A DNA stretch of 64,000 nucleotides from Candidatus Peregrinibacteria bacterium (GCA_018658105.1 JABHVW010000001.1:124001-188000), one strand, 5' to 3'. Shown: positions 53,415-63,279, counted from the first letter of the stretch. Notes: generated by a model from the letters alone, not told the origin. Numbers and translations: made by a program.

Positions 53415-55598
53415 TTATTCAGGAGGAGGGGGTGTATCTGCACCTTCATCGGCTTCATCTTCAGTTTCTGTGGGTGCTGCTGCTGCTGGTTGAGGAGCTA
53501 CAGCGCTGACAATCTGAGTAATTTCATCCGGCTCCATTTCGTCACCTAGGGTTGTGTTTGTTTTAGTTCTTACTGCTCTAACTTGTTCTTCTGTTGCGCC
53601 TTGTGGCACTTCATCTACATGTTCAGATAATTTTGTTCTTGTTGCCTCTGGAAGTGCAGTTAGAGTACCTACATTAATATTTTGTACTGTAGATGTAGGT
53701 GGGTTTGTAGTTGCAGCTGGCTCAGTTGTTGCGGCAGTTCCACCATCTGTAACCGTTGTAATTTGGCTTAATCTATCTTCAAATCTGGAATGTTGATTTC
53801 CACTTATATTTAGTTCTTCTGCGCTGTACTCTCCACTTCTAAATACATATTGTAATTGAGAAATTCCTTCTCCGGCTTCAATTTGTTTTTGTGCATTTTG
53901 AATCGCAGTTGTGATTTGCTTTCTTCGCCCTTCATCAATAGATGTATTTGCATCTACAGTGTGGTAAAGCCTTCTTGCAATATCTGCGGCTTGTGATTGA
54001 GAAATTTCTTTTGGATTATCTAATTGTCTTAGAGTGTCATCGATATGCTGAGCATTTACTTCAGGACTTGCACCTGCGCCGCCTCCACCACCAGATAAAC
54101 CAACACTTCTTCGGAATTTATCAACTTGTTGATCTGCGTAATAACCACTATCGAATCTGTTAATTTCTTGTTTAGCGAGGCCGAATAGAGCAAGTGGTGA
54201 AGCACTTACTGAAGTACCGTCTTTACTTACTACAGGTAAGACTGGTGCAAATAGAGGTGCTGTGGCTGCTGCTTTACCAGCTTTGGCAGCCAAGTCTTTA
54301 ATTCCACCGGTAACTGTTTCTGCAATTGTGCCTTCTGCTGCTGCGAATACACCTAGCCAAACAATTACAATACTTGCGATTGCAATAATAAGTTTTTCCA
54401 TGTCGTGAATTCCTGATGAGAAGAATTCTTTATCTAGTAGTGCATCTGCTTTGAAGTTTGAAAATTCAGTTGAAATCTCTCCAACATCTCCAAGTGCTGA
54501 AATCATTAGGTAACCAACAGTCATACTTAAACCAATAATAATTGGGGCAAGTAGGTTTTTTGTTATCTTTCCAACGATGTCACCACCACCACTTCCAAGT
54601 GCGTCTTTTAGCTGTGGAACCACAAAGAAAAGTACAGCGACTGGCGAGAAGGCAATTGCTATCCACATCACTGCAATACGAGTGATGAGTACAATACCGA
54701 GCACTATATAAGTGACTGCGAATACTAAATACATTATTAATGAGAAGAGTGAGTTAGCTACGAGGTCAGAAATGTCTGTAACGGCATCTGGATTCAATAG
54801 AGAAAGTGACTCAAGTGCTCCGGCGTTTACAGCCATAATTATTGAGATATTGCTCTTATTTAAATCCTGAAAATATGTTGCAGCCATGTATCCAGTTAAA
54901 TCTGGTTTACCATCTTCGTTAACATATGTTTCTGTTTCCTTATTATAGGCACAGAAAATCTGTGCATTAATTGGTGTTTTTCCTGCTTCATCATCTGCTT
55001 TTGTCCATACTGTCCATTCACCGTCATCACTATTATTTTGACAAACCTCAGTTGTAAACTCTTCTTTTTGTTCACTGAAATCAAAATCTTCTACAATTTC
55101 TGGCAGTGCAAATGCGGCTGTTGTACCAATATTTGCCACGTCGAGCACAACTTTTGCACCTACATATGTGAAATTCACTAGGATCAAACCAATAATTAAT
55201 TTAGGTAGAGCCGTTTTAATTGCAAGATTTCCTTCACTTTCTGTGAAAGGAAGTGCGTTATAAAATGCGATCACAAGCAGTACAAGCACGAAGCCAATAT
55301 TCACAAGATTTCGAATTTCTACCCATATACTCAGTAGTCTATCTTCCATTTCAGGGCCAACAATCAAGTCGTTATCCATTAGATCACCTATGATCAAAAG
55401 TAATGGCCAAAGAAGTGCATTCAGTGTTTTTATGACTGTTGCAATCATGAAACCAAGAGTTTCGTTTGTTACTTGATCGATTCCGGGTTCAGCTGCATAT
55501 GCTATTTCTGGCCCTACAAAAATTAGGGTAAGAAGTAGTACAGGCAGTAATGCCTTTTTGTTTATCAATCCGCTCATAAATTTGAGTAGTTTTTTCAT
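53415..55598 (-). CDS. VirB6/TrbL-like polytopic membrane protein (727 aa)
   Basis: An N-terminal signal-like segment (LLPVLLLTLIFVGPEIAYA) is followed by about eight TM helices within residues 45-430. There is a conserved-looking RIAVMWIAIAFSPVAVLFFVVP core and a periplasmic-type insert with two Cys (VCQNN, IFCAYN). The last 270 residues are hydrophilic, rich in Gln, Thr and Ala, ending in an acidic PPPPE tail. This architecture resembles the VirB6/TrbL channel subunits of type IV secretion found widely in CPR genomes. No VirB4, VirD4 or VirB11 ATPase gene is in the window. The family call is by topology and core motif. Confidence 0.7.
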   Translation of the reverse strand: MKKLLKFMSGLINKKALLPVLLLTLIFVGPEIAYAAEPGIDQVTNETLGFMIATVIKTLNALLWPLLLIIGDLMDNDLIVGPEMEDRLLSIWVEIRNLVNIGFVLVLLVIAFYNALPFTESEGNLAIKTALPKLIIGLILVNFTYVGAKVVLDVANIGTTAAFALPEIVEDFDFSEQKEEFTTEVCQNNSDDGEWTVWTKADDEAGKTPINAQIFCAYNKETETYVNEDGKPDLTGYMAATYFQDLNKSNISIIMAVNAGALESLSLLNPDAVTDISDLVANSLFSLIMYLVFAVTYIVLGIVLITRIAVMWIAIAFSPVAVLFFVVPQLKDALGSGGGDIVGKITKNLLAPIIIGLSMTVGYLMISALGDVGEISTEFSNFKADALLDKEFFSSGIHDMEKLIIAIASIVIVWLGVFAAAEGTIAETVTGGIKDLAAKAGKAAATAPLFAPVLPVVSKDGTSVSASPLALFGLAKQEINRFDSGYYADQQVDKFRRSVGLSGGGGGAGASPEVNAQHIDDTLRQLDNPKEISQSQAADIARRLYHTVDANTSIDEGRRKQITTAIQNAQKQIEAGEGISQLQYVFRSGEYSAEELNISGNQHSRFEDRLSQITTVTDGGTAATTEPAATTNPPTSTVQNINVGTLTALPEATRTKLSEHVDEVPQGATEEQVRAVRTKTNTTLGDEMEPDEITQIVSAVAPQPAAAAPTETEDEADEGADTPPPPE

Positions 55599-55599
55599 A

Positions 55600-56754
55600 T
55601 TATGTAATTACAACGACTATTTCAGTTATTAATGTGCCTGCACCAATTGCTGCAGTTGAAGCTGCGGCGGCGATTGTCCCGCCTGCTATAGCTGCTTTTT
55701 TACCTCTGTTCTTTTTCGCATTCATACCAATGTTTTTCTTTTTATTAATGCGAATTTTTCTCGCATGTTCTTCTTGTTCTTTCTTATAAGTTTCTTGTCT
55801 TTCTAGGTCTCTCTTGTGACTTTCTTCAGCATTTTTCAATTCTTGTTTTGCACGATTTATCATGTTTGCTTTTGAAGCCATCACGTTAGAAATTTCATTT
55901 AATTTTGCATTATCAATTTGTGCCTTCAGCGGCATTTGTCGATTTCTTGCAAGTAAATTATTTCGATTGTTTTCATAATTTGCTCTGTTTGCTGCATTTG
56001 CTGCTGAAATTGCTGCAAGTGCTGCGTTGGTTGCTGGTGAAATATTTGAACCACTCATATTCTTTGAAATCTCCTCATCTAAAACATTTACACCTGCAAA
56101 TGGTGTAATTGCTTCACTTCCACTAGAGGCTGATAATTCTTCAGGTAGTAAAGAAGAAATGTCGTGTTTAGTTCGATCGCCATTTCTTTGAACTTTCTCG
56201 TATGTTTCTTCTTCGCTTAAATCGAATTCGTATGCCTGAATATCTGGGTGATCTAATTCAACTTTTAGAGTTCTATTTGCTTCGTCATGCTCTATAGATT
56301 TAATTCTGAAATGACTAGATTTCAGATTGCTCAGAATATTTTTGACATATTGTGCGTCTAGAAGAGCGCTTGGATCAACTTGATCTGGAGGAAGCACAGC
56401 AGAAAGATAAACTGTATTTAACTTATCTACTGAAGCAATATTTTCTTTAGTTACTAGAGTGTTGAAAGTTTTACCTTGATCTGTACTTGCTAGTAAAATG
56501 TGACCACGACGCATATTGCGTAGCCATTTCTTTTCTTCTTCAGGTTCAAGAGCTTTTTCTTTGATTAAAGCTACTGTCGTTTTCTCTACATATTCACCAA
56601 CAAGCTGAGAAAAAGATTCAATTTTTTCTTCAGTATTCAGCTGATAACTATTTGGATTAAGATTTTCCCAATCCGCATGAATCGCTGTATAGGCTTGTGG
56701 CAGAGTTTGCACTTTACCTTCAAAGAAATCTGTAATGTTTTGATTTGTATCCAT
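55600..56754 (-). CDS. hypothetical protein with C-terminal membrane anchor (384 aa)
   Basis: The N-terminal 200 residues are a soluble acidic alpha/beta region. A long Asn/Ala/Lys-rich coiled coil follows (NRAKQELKNAEESHKRDLER), then a basic patch (KIRINKKKNIGMNAKKNRGKK) and a final hydrophobic segment (IAGGTIAAAASTAAIGAGTL), fitting a tail-anchored protein. It begins one base overlapping the stop of the preceding gene and ends one base before the VirB6-like start. No family is recognised. Confidence 0.7.
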   Translation of the reverse strand: MDTNQNITDFFEGKVQTLPQAYTAIHADWENLNPNSYQLNTEEKIESFSQLVGEYVEKTTVALIKEKALEPEEEKKWLRNMRRGHILLASTDQGKTFNTLVTKENIASVDKLNTVYLSAVLPPDQVDPSALLDAQYVKNILSNLKSSHFRIKSIEHDEANRTLKVELDHPDIQAYEFDLSEEETYEKVQRNGDRTKHDISSLLPEELSASSGSEAITPFAGVNVLDEEISKNMSGSNISPATNAALAAISAANAANRANYENNRNNLLARNRQMPLKAQIDNAKLNEISNVMASKANMINRAKQELKNAEESHKRDLERQETYKKEQEEHARKIRINKKKNIGMNAKKNRGKKAAIAGGTIAAAASTAAIGAGTLITEIVVVIT

Positions 56755-58322
56755 TATTTCTCTTTATTAAAGGGTGCTTTTCCTTGATTGCTATAAGCAG
56801 CATTTATAAACTCTCTTTGTTCTGTGTAAGTTTTTTCAGAAACTCCATAACCAATATGATTAAATTTTCTTGCAAATTCAGTCATTGTTTCTTCAAGTTT
56901 TGTCTTTGATAATCCTGGATATTGGCCCGCTATAACATCAGCATCAAGGCCAGTATTTTCAAAGGTTAAATTGATTTCCTCTGAGCTTGAGCTTTTAAGT
57001 TTTTCTGCAAATTTTTCAGAAATCGCGGGTGCATAATTGTAATAAAATTCTGTTAATTTTCTGTCGTGAGTAAGTGCATCTTGAAACTCAGCAATTACTT
57101 CTGATTTAGCTTCAGCATCTGCTTTTGGCTTAGAAATAACCATTCGAGCTAAATGCACACTTGGTTTGTCGACAAGCCTTGAGTTTGTTGTTTCTAGAAT
57201 TCCGGCACCAAGAATTACACCTCCAATAGTACCTGGATTCAATGGATTAAGTGGGTTAGCAATTGTGTTAGAAACTACAATTGTTGCTGTACCTAATAGC
57301 CCAATCATTTGAGCCATGCCTTTAAAAGTCAGCAAATCTTTTGCATCATTTTTATGACCGAAACTTCTACGCCAATTTTTAAGTGCTTTCTTTCTATTTT
57401 TTCTTTTTTCTTTACGTTCAGCTTGTACTTTTTTGCTATTAATTTTAGCAAGTGCAGCTCTATATTCTACTGCTTTAGGATCGATTGGATTCATTTTTGA
57501 CAATTTTTCTGCAAGATATTCACCAGCCTGTACGCGAGAAACTAGGCTTTCTGAATATAGCTGTACAACAACATCACCCATTCCATCTTGTTCACCAAGT
57601 CTGTCTAAAGTTTCTAATCTTTGTGCAGGGTTTAAATGGGCGAAAAGAATTGTGAATAATTGTTTTTCTCTACCTGTAACTGTGCCATTAAATACTTGTT
57701 CAAAACTTGGCATAATTTTAGACCAATCATCTTCGGTTAATACTTTGTTTGTTGTGATTCTTTCAATCAGCATTACTGTATCTGGGTATTTTTCATCAAT
57801 TTCTTTTTGAATTCTTGCTTCGTGTTCACCCATAAAACCATTTCTCATCATCAGATCCACCATGTTTATATCTGCAAGAGCAGGCAATCCCCATTTTTCA
57901 AGGGCGGCCAGTTCGTGTTTAGAATCAATTTTTGGCGTTCCGTGTCTTCGATCTGTTTCGTGTGAACCACTCTCACCTGTTGGTTCAGATCCGTGTACCT
58001 CAAGAATAATGTTGAATCTATCTAATAGATCTTGAGTTACTTTTTTCTGTCTAACTAGCCATCTTTCATCGTCGAAATCTTTTAGTTCTTGAAGATGCCT
58101 TTGTTTAATAGCTAATATTTCATTTGTTACTTCGATTTGCTTACCTTTAAAAAGTAGGGCCATTTTGTTTTCAATCACTTTTGCTCTTTCAGATTCATTA
58201 CGAACTGAATAATCTATAAGCGAATTGTAGTTAGACCTTTGCTCTTTTTCGCTGTCTTGTCTTTGTGTTTGCAGATCACCTTTGAAGATGTCTGAGCCGG
58301 ATTGTGGTGATTTTACTACCAT
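56754..58322 (-). CDS. hypothetical protein of the VirB6-like operon (522 aa)
   Basis: A mostly helical, charged protein with one hydrophobic region near residues 330-375 (MIGLLGTATIVVSNTIANPL and TIGGVILGAGIL) preceded by a strongly basic ERKEKRKNRKKALKNWRRS stretch. The N-terminal 320 residues look cytoplasmic, and a helical tail follows the hydrophobic part. It overlaps the next gene by one base and starts 3 nt after the two-TM gene. No family is recognised; membership of the membrane complex is inferred from coupling. Confidence 0.7.
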   Translation of the reverse strand: MVVKSPQSGSDIFKGDLQTQRQDSEKEQRSNYNSLIDYSVRNESERAKVIENKMALLFKGKQIEVTNEILAIKQRHLQELKDFDDERWLVRQKKVTQDLLDRFNIILEVHGSEPTGESGSHETDRRHGTPKIDSKHELAALEKWGLPALADINMVDLMMRNGFMGEHEARIQKEIDEKYPDTVMLIERITTNKVLTEDDWSKIMPSFEQVFNGTVTGREKQLFTILFAHLNPAQRLETLDRLGEQDGMGDVVVQLYSESLVSRVQAGEYLAEKLSKMNPIDPKAVEYRAALAKINSKKVQAERKEKRKNRKKALKNWRRSFGHKNDAKDLLTFKGMAQMIGLLGTATIVVSNTIANPLNPLNPGTIGGVILGAGILETTNSRLVDKPSVHLARMVISKPKADAEAKSEVIAEFQDALTHDRKLTEFYYNYAPAISEKFAEKLKSSSSEEINLTFENTGLDADVIAGQYPGLSKTKLEETMTEFARKFNHIGYGVSEKTYTEQREFINAAYSNQGKAPFNKEK

Positions 58323-58325
58323 AAA

Positions 58326-58835
58326 TTAGCTTAAGCGAAGTAAACGAATAAGAGTATCTATAAGAGATGGCTGCTTGCCTTCCCACTCATGAATCTGAGT
58401 AATTAGATATTGGCGGACCAAAGTTGGGTCAATTCCCATAAGAGGAATCGTTAGCTCTGGATGCCATTTGTTATCTGTAAGTATGTGTAATTCATCGACA
58501 TATGGTGGGTGATGAAAAATCCAAAAGCGGCGAATGCTGCTAAATGGGATTTTATCCTTACCAAATTGAATGCCGTATGGTGAGATTTTTACGTCTAAAT
58601 CCATCGGTTTATGCCTTTGCATGTATAAGAAAACTAAAGGCAAAATTACGAATAAAATCACCATAGTAATTGCATCGGACCATACTGCGTAAGCTATTAA
58701 AGCCGCATCTAGAAGCCCCATAACTAAATACCAAAGCACTCCTCTTTTGTAGCGGATGAACTGTGGAGCGATCCAATGAAACACAGCTTGTTCAAAAGCT
58801 TCATTAGAAACACGTGATTTTTCACTTTTTGCCAT
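58326..58835 (-). CDS. two-TM protein with PH-like C-terminal domain (169 aa)
   Basis: An N-terminal VFHWIAPQF segment precedes two adjacent TM helices (VLWYLVMGLLDAALIAYAV and AITMVILFVILPLVFLYM). A compact domain follows with DVKISPYGIQFGKDKIPF, SSIRRFWIFHHPPYVDELHIL and a closing helix. The two-TM-plus-beta-domain layout resembles PrgI-like or bacterial PH proteins that sit beside VirB4/VirB6 genes in CPR genomes; this is recalled, not searched. It is the first gene of the operon and has a clear promoter. Confidence 0.7.
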   Translation of the reverse strand: MAKSEKSRVSNEAFEQAVFHWIAPQFIRYKRGVLWYLVMGLLDAALIAYAVWSDAITMVILFVILPLVFLYMQRHKPMDLDVKISPYGIQFGKDKIPFSSIRRFWIFHHPPYVDELHILTDNKWHPELTIPLMGIDPTLVRQYLITQIHEWEGKQPSLIDTLIRLLRLS

Positions 58836-58863
58836 ACGTGAATTTTGTTTTTGTTATCTGATT

Positions 58864-58892
58864 ATAATAGCACAAAATAGCTATTTTTTCAA
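58864..58892 (-). promoter_or_regulatory. promoter of the VirB6-like operon TTGAAA-N17-TATTAT
   Basis: A near-consensus minus-strand promoter placed directly after the terminator of the rpsF-ssb-rpsR operon, about 29 nt before the start at 58835. Confidence 0.65.
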
Positions 58893-58903
58893 GTAGCTAA
58901 TAC

Positions 58904-58934
58904 GAAAAAACCGCCTGTTTAGAAGACGGTTTTA
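58904..58934 (-). terminator. terminator after rpsR
   Basis: AAAACCG and CGGTTTT arms plus a T tract on the minus strand, 10 nt past the rpsR stop. Confidence 0.75.
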
Positions 58935-58944
58935 AATGATTTTC

Positions 58945-59163
58945 TTAGTATTTGCTTGTATATGGAAGCATTCCCATCTCTCTAGCCTGTTTAATGGCTC
59001 TAGAAAGCTGTTTCTGCTGTTTCAAGCTAGTTCCTGAATAGTAACGAGGAACGATTTTACCGAAAACAGTAAGATAAGCACGTAGTAATTCTACGTTTTT
59101 GTAGTCAATGAAATCTGGGATTTCAGGACGTTCTGTCTTTTGAGCTGATACTTTCTTAGTCAT
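58945..59163 (-). CDS. rpsR: 30S ribosomal protein S18
   Basis: 72 residues with the family core PDFIDYKNVELLRAYLTVFGKI, VPRYYSGTSLKQQKQLSRAIKQ, and the ending AREMGMLPYT. S18 pairs with S6 on the platform of the small subunit. It is the last gene of the classic rpsF-ssb-rpsR operon, 18 nt after ssb. Confidence 0.97.
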   Translation of the reverse strand: MTKKVSAQKTERPEIPDFIDYKNVELLRAYLTVFGKIVPRYYSGTSLKQQKQLSRAIKQAREMGMLPYTSKY

Positions 59164-59181
59164 TTTAGGTAAATATTAGAT

Positions 59182-59775
59182 TTAAAACATGTTGTCATCA
59201 TCGATGCTTCCTGCAACTTCACCTGGAGCTGCTGGTGTTTCTACCGCTTCTGCAGCTGGTGCCGCTTCTGCAGCTGGTGCCGCTTCTTCAGTTGCCGCTG
59301 GAGCAGGTGTTTCTACCGCTTCTGCAGCTGGTGCCGCTTCTTCAGTTGTTGCTGGAGCAGGTGTTTCCACTGCTTCTGCAGCTGGTTTTGCTGCCTCAGT
59401 TACTGCTGGAGTTGAATCTGATGGAGTATAGTCGTCTTCTCCGTTTCGTTTTTCTAGGATAATCATGTCGTTTGCAACGATTTCAGTTTTGAAACGTTTT
59501 GTTCCATCTTCGTTCTCCCAGCTACGTGTTTTCAGGTAACCTTCGATATATACGAGCATTCCTTTCTTCAGGTATTGTTGGCAAATTTCTGCCAATTTAG
59601 CCCAACATACAACTTCATGAAATTCAGCTGATGTTCTCTTTTCTCCTGTGCTAGTCGTCCATTGACGATTAGTTGCCATTCCAAATGTGACAATTGATTG
59701 TCCACCTGTAGTGGTTTTTAGTTCAGGGTCTCTAGTTAGATTCCCTATGATAATCACTTTATTAACGCTGCGCAT
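59182..59775 (-). CDS. ssb: single-stranded DNA-binding protein
   Basis: The OB-fold occupies residues about 1-108: MRSVNKVIIIGNLTRDPELK, VTFGMATNRQW, AEFHEVVCWAKLAEICQQYLKKG, VYIEGYLKTRSWENEDG. The linker of about 80 residues is a Pro/Ala/Glu/Thr repeat built from a tandem DNA repeat. The C-terminal tip SIDDDNMF matches the acidic DDDIPF-type peptide that recruits repair and replication proteins, with Asn-Met in place of Ile-Pro. Confidence 0.96.
   Translation of the reverse strand: MRSVNKVIIIGNLTRDPELKTTTGGQSIVTFGMATNRQWTTSTGEKRTSAEFHEVVCWAKLAEICQQYLKKGMLVYIEGYLKTRSWENEDGTKRFKTEIVANDMIILEKRNGEDDYTPSDSTPAVTEAAKPAAEAVETPAPATTEEAAPAAEAVETPAPAATEEAAPAAEAAPAAEAVETPAAPGEVAGSIDDDNMF
59226..59400. 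repeat. in-frame tandem repeat in the ssb linker
   Basis: A unit of about 54 nt beginning GGTGTTTCTACCGCTTCTGC recurs near 59307 and 59361, with partial copies before and after. It encodes the ETPAP-TTEEAAPAAEAV type linker and could vary in length by slippage. Confidence 0.8.
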
Positions 59776-59798
59776 GTAATAGTGTTATGAAATAAAAA

Positions 59799-60320
59799 TT
59801 ACAGATCGATATCTGCATCATCGACGATAGCTTGTAGCTTTTCGTCTAATTCTTCTTTATTTTCTTCTTTAGCCTCCTCCTTCTCTTTCTTCTCTTCTTT
59901 TTCTTCTACTTTCTCTTCTTTTTTGCTTGAACTCGCAACTTTTTTACTTAGTTCCTCAGCATGTTTGCTAAGTTTTTGTTTCCCTGTTGTTGCAGGTGCA
60001 AGGTTTGCATCTTTGTCGTAACGCATAAGAACATAATCGTCAGCGACTTTTATGAGCAGGTAACGAACAAGACCAACCATAATTGCTAGATCTTTGTTTA
60101 AGTCTGCGATTCCAGCTGGTTCACCTTCAAAATTGAAGATTATGTAATAGCCATCTTTGTGACCATTCATTTTGTAAGCTAATTTGCGTGTACCCCAAAC
60201 GTCTTCATCAACTATTTTGAAGCCATGTTCCTCGATAAATTTTTTCAATTCGTCTACTTTCTTTTCAAGAGCCTTATCAGACTGCTTAGCATCAAGAATT
60301 GTCATCATTTCGTATTTCAT
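59799..60320 (-). CDS. rpsF: 30S ribosomal protein S6 with charged C-terminal extension
   Basis: The S6 fold spans about residues 1-100: MKYEMMTILDAKQSDKALEK, DVWGTRKLAYKMNGHKDGYY, IIFNFEGEPAGIADLNKDLA, and VRYLLIKVAD. After that there is a Lys/Glu-rich tail of about 70 residues (KKEEKVEEKEEKKEKEEAKE), far longer than in E. coli. First gene of rpsF-ssb-rpsR, with its own promoter and a hairpin in the leader. Confidence 0.96.
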   Translation of the reverse strand: MKYEMMTILDAKQSDKALEKKVDELKKFIEEHGFKIVDEDVWGTRKLAYKMNGHKDGYYIIFNFEGEPAGIADLNKDLAIMVGLVRYLLIKVADDYVLMRYDKDANLAPATTGKQKLSKHAEELSKKVASSSKKEEKVEEKEEKKEKEEAKEENKEELDEKLQAIVDDADIDL

Positions 60321-60339
60321 ACCTGTTTGGGTTAGAGAC

Positions 60340-60365
60340 TTTCAGATTTGTTTCGTCCTGAAAGA
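60340..60365 (-). promoter_or_regulatory. leader hairpin upstream of rpsF
   Basis: CTTTCAG and CTGAAAG arms (7 bp, perfect) enclose a 12-nt loop in the rpsF leader. The position would suit S6:S18 autoregulation, but the known CCG-bulge motif is not evident. Confidence 0.4.
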
Positions 60366-60380
60366 CAGATAAGCGAGCGG

Positions 60381-60409
60381 AGATTAACAGGAAAAATTGC
60401 CTGATGCAA
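60381..60409 (-). promoter_or_regulatory. rpsF operon promoter TTGCAT-N17-TAATCT
   Basis: A good minus-strand promoter about 60 nt before the rpsF ATG; its start site precedes the leader hairpin. Confidence 0.6.
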
Positions 60410-60427
60410 GAGATATTTCCTTTTGTC

Positions 60428-63022
60428 TTATTGGATATTCTTAAGTTCGTCTAAAGTTTTAAGTGCGTCTATAGGAGTGAGATTATTTATGTCTAGCCCT
60501 TGAAGACGTTTGATTGCAGGGTGCTGCGTGCTTTCGGCTTGCCTTAGAGACATTTGAGACCTTTGAAAGAGCCCCATTTGGCTTTCTGGCACCTTAGTTA
60601 TTGTCTGCTCTTTGTTTTCAAGTTCATGAAGAATTTTGTCTGCTCTGTCTATAATCTTTGCCGGAAGACCGGCCAAACGAGCAACTTCTATACCGTAACT
60701 TTGGTCGATTCCTCCCTGCTTAATTTTGTGTAGAAAAAGTACGCCTTTGTCTGTCTCTTGAACGTCGATACAAAAGTTACGCGCGTGATCGAGTTTTTCT
60801 GCGAGGCCGATTAGCTCGTGATAGTGAGTTGCGAAAAGTGTGAATGCGCGAACTTGATCGTGCAAATATTCAAGAATGGACCATGCAATACTGAGACCAT
60901 CATAGGTGCTAGTTCCGCGGCCGACTTCATCGAGAATAATGAGGCTGCGATCTGTTGCATGATGCATAATGTAGGCTGATTCCTGCATTTCAACCATGAA
61001 AGTTGACTGACCTTTTACAAGATTATCGCTTGCGCCGACTCGAGTGAAAATGCGGTCGAAAATTGGAAGTTCGGCAGAATCTGCTGGAATAAATGACCCA
61101 ATTTGGTTCATTAGAGCGATGAGCGCGATTTGCCTTAGGTATGTAGATTTACCACTCATATTTGGACCGGTGATAAGCATTAATTCAGTTTCGTCGCGAG
61201 CAAATCGCGCGTCGTTTGGAATAAATGACTGCTCGAAATTGATGCTTTCTACGACAGGATGTCGGCCATTTTCGATCTGTAAATTTGTACCATGTCCTAG
61301 TTCTGCTCGAGTAATTTGTGGGCGACAGTAATTTCTTTGAATTGCGACTTTTGCATATGAAATGAATACATCTAATTCGGCGATCAATGCTGCATTTTGT
61401 TTGATAGATTTAAGTTCTTCGAGTGCACGTGCTTTTAAATCCATGAAAAGTTCGAACTCGAGGCTTTTAGTTTTTTCTTGAGCGCTTAGCACTTTTTCTT
61501 CGTATTCTTTTAGTTCAGGCGTCACATATCGCTCGGCATTTACCAGTGTTTGTTTGCGAATATAATTGTCTGGAACTTTGTCTAAATTGCTTTTACTAAC
61601 CTCTATATAGTAGCCAAAAACCTTATTATATCGGACCTTCAAAGAACTAATCCCTGTTGCCGCTTTCTCTTGTTCTTCGATTTTTCTGAGTGCAGTTTTG
61701 GCATCTTGTATAAGTACGTGATATTCATCTAGCTCTGCGTGATAGCCGGTTTTGATAATGCTACCTTCTGTTAATTTGACTGCCGGCTCGTCTAGAATTG
61801 CCTTTTGAATGAGATCGACGAGGCTGTCTAACTGAATTAATTGAGTCTGCATCGTTTTGAGGCGACGTGCCTCAGCCCTGTTGAGGCGAGTTTTGAGGCG
61901 CGGCACGAGCGCGAGCGAGTGGCCGAGTGCAAGAAGATCTCTTGCGTTGCCGCCACCTGTGCTGAGCCGGCCGAGTAATCTTTCAAGATCATTCAGACTT
62001 TGTAAATCTTCACAAAGTGGATTGCGAAGGTCGTCATCGTTTTTTAGGTTTTCAACTGAATCGTGCCGCGCCTCGATTTCCTCTTCTTTTGTGAGGGGTC
62101 TAAGCAGCCAAGATCTGAGCATACGCCCACCCATTGGCGTTTCAGTTTGATCAAGAATTGAAAGCAAAGTGCCCTCTTCTTCTTGCCCTCGAATTGTTGA
62201 AAAGAGCTCTAAGTTTCTGATTGTTGCCTCATCTAAAGGCATGCCATGTTTAGGATTATAAGATTTAATTCTATCTATATGTGCCAGCTCCGTTTTCTGT
62301 GTTTCGTAAAGATAATTTAAAAGAACACCGGCCGCTTGAATTGCGAATGGCCAGCTGGCAATGCCAAAAGCTTCAAGAGTAGTGATCTTGAAATGTTTTT
62401 TTAATATTTGAGATGAGTCTTCATAAAAATCACATGGAGACATTGGCGCTTCAATTAATTGCCCCAACATCACTCGCAGTTCTGGATCTTCATAATGATT
62501 ACGATGAATCACAAGTTCTGCAGGTTGAATTCGTATGATTTCTGTCTTCAAAATATCGATTCCTTGAATTTCTGTAGCTGAAAATTCACCGGTACTCAGA
62601 TCTGCAAAAGCGAGTCCGTAGTAATCTTTTTGAGGGAAAATTGATAAAATATTGTGGCTCTCTTTATTCTGCAAGATTTGATCACTAAAACTTGTTCCAG
62701 GAGTGATAATTCTTACCACCTTTCTTTTCACAATTCCTGGCAAAGAAGGATCTGAAATTTGCTCACAAATAGCCACTTTGCGGCCGGCCTTACTAAGTTT
62801 TGCAATATAGTTTTCGGCTGCGTGATGTGGGATTCCGCACATTGGAATTGCATTTGCGTCTTTGCCACGAGCAGTTAGAGTGATATCTAGGATTTTGCTG
62901 GCTTCAATTGCGTCGTTTGCAAACATCTCGTAAAAATCGCCGAGTCTAAAAAATAAAATTGCGTCTCGATGTTCAGATTTAATCTCCTGATACTGCTGCA
63001 TCATGGGTGTGAGCTTGGACAT
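60428..63022 (-). CDS. mutS: DNA mismatch repair protein MutS
   Basis: An 864-residue MutS of standard length. The mismatch-binding Phe-x-Glu motif is in [13 protein letters not shown] near residue 31. The connector, lever and clamp regions follow, and the ATPase has Walker [15 protein letters not shown], Walker [20 protein letters not shown] and the FATHYHEL signature. The C-terminal part ends with a short [14 protein letters not shown] helix-turn motif. MutL is not in the window. Confidence 0.98.
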   Translation of the reverse strand: MSKLTPMMQQYQEIKSEHRDAILFFRLGDFYEMFANDAIEASKILDITLTARGKDANAIPMCGIPHHAAENYIAKLSKAGRKVAICEQISDPSLPGIVKRKVVRIITPGTSFSDQILQNKESHNILSIFPQKDYYGLAFADLSTGEFSATEIQGIDILKTEIIRIQPAELVIHRNHYEDPELRVMLGQLIEAPMSPCDFYEDSSQILKKHFKITTLEAFGIASWPFAIQAAGVLLNYLYETQKTELAHIDRIKSYNPKHGMPLDEATIRNLELFSTIRGQEEEGTLLSILDQTETPMGGRMLRSWLLRPLTKEEEIEARHDSVENLKNDDDLRNPLCEDLQSLNDLERLLGRLSTGGGNARDLLALGHSLALVPRLKTRLNRAEARRLKTMQTQLIQLDSLVDLIQKAILDEPAVKLTEGSIIKTGYHAELDEYHVLIQDAKTALRKIEEQEKAATGISSLKVRYNKVFGYYIEVSKSNLDKVPDNYIRKQTLVNAERYVTPELKEYEEKVLSAQEKTKSLEFELFMDLKARALEELKSIKQNAALIAELDVFISYAKVAIQRNYCRPQITRAELGHGTNLQIENGRHPVVESINFEQSFIPNDARFARDETELMLITGPNMSGKSTYLRQIALIALMNQIGSFIPADSAELPIFDRIFTRVGASDNLVKGQSTFMVEMQESAYIMHHATDRSLIILDEVGRGTSTYDGLSIAWSILEYLHDQVRAFTLFATHYHELIGLAEKLDHARNFCIDVQETDKGVLFLHKIKQGGIDQSYGIEVARLAGLPAKIIDRADKILHELENKEQTITKVPESQMGLFQRSQMSLRQAESTQHPAIKRLQGLDINNLTPIDALKTLDELKNIQ

Positions 63023-63046
63023 TTTTGCGTGGTGAAATCGTGGCTT

Positions 63047-63076
63047 ATCTTAGCGCAAAGTGTAGCGTGCTGGCAA
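63047..63076 (-). promoter_or_regulatory. mutS promoter TTGCCA-N18-TAAGAT
   Basis: A plausible minus-strand promoter with 18-nt spacing, about 25 nt before the mutS ATG. Confidence 0.5.
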
Positions 63077-63142
63077 AAAAACTGGGTTTGAAAAAGCCTG
63101 CTATGTGGCGGAGTATTCCTTTATTTGCTATCCTGCGCGGGT

Positions 63143-63217
63143 GTCCCTGTAGTTCAACGGATAGAATAGCTCCCTCCTAAGGAGTAGATATAGGTTCGAT
63201 TCCTGTCGGGGATACCA
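63143..63217 (+). tRNA. tRNA-Arg (anticodon CCT)
   Basis: A complete 75-nt cloverleaf: acceptor GTCCCTG with CGGGGAT, D arm around AGTTCAACGGATAGAAT, anticodon stem GCTCC/GGAGT with loop CTCCTAA (anticodon CCT, reading AGG), T arm with GTTCGATTC, discriminator A and encoded CCA. A strong promoter for the next gene begins 5 nt after it. Confidence 0.95.
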
Positions 63218-63221
63218 TTGG

Positions 63222-63249
63222 TTGACAGAATTGAGAAAAAGTGTAAAAT
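63222..63249 (+). promoter_or_regulatory. promoter TTGACA-N16-TAAAAT
   Basis: A strong promoter immediately after tRNA-Arg, 30 nt before the ATG at 63280. Confidence 0.7.
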
Positions 63250-63279
63250 TGTGATCTTTATTCAAGCGATTGCTTTTAA

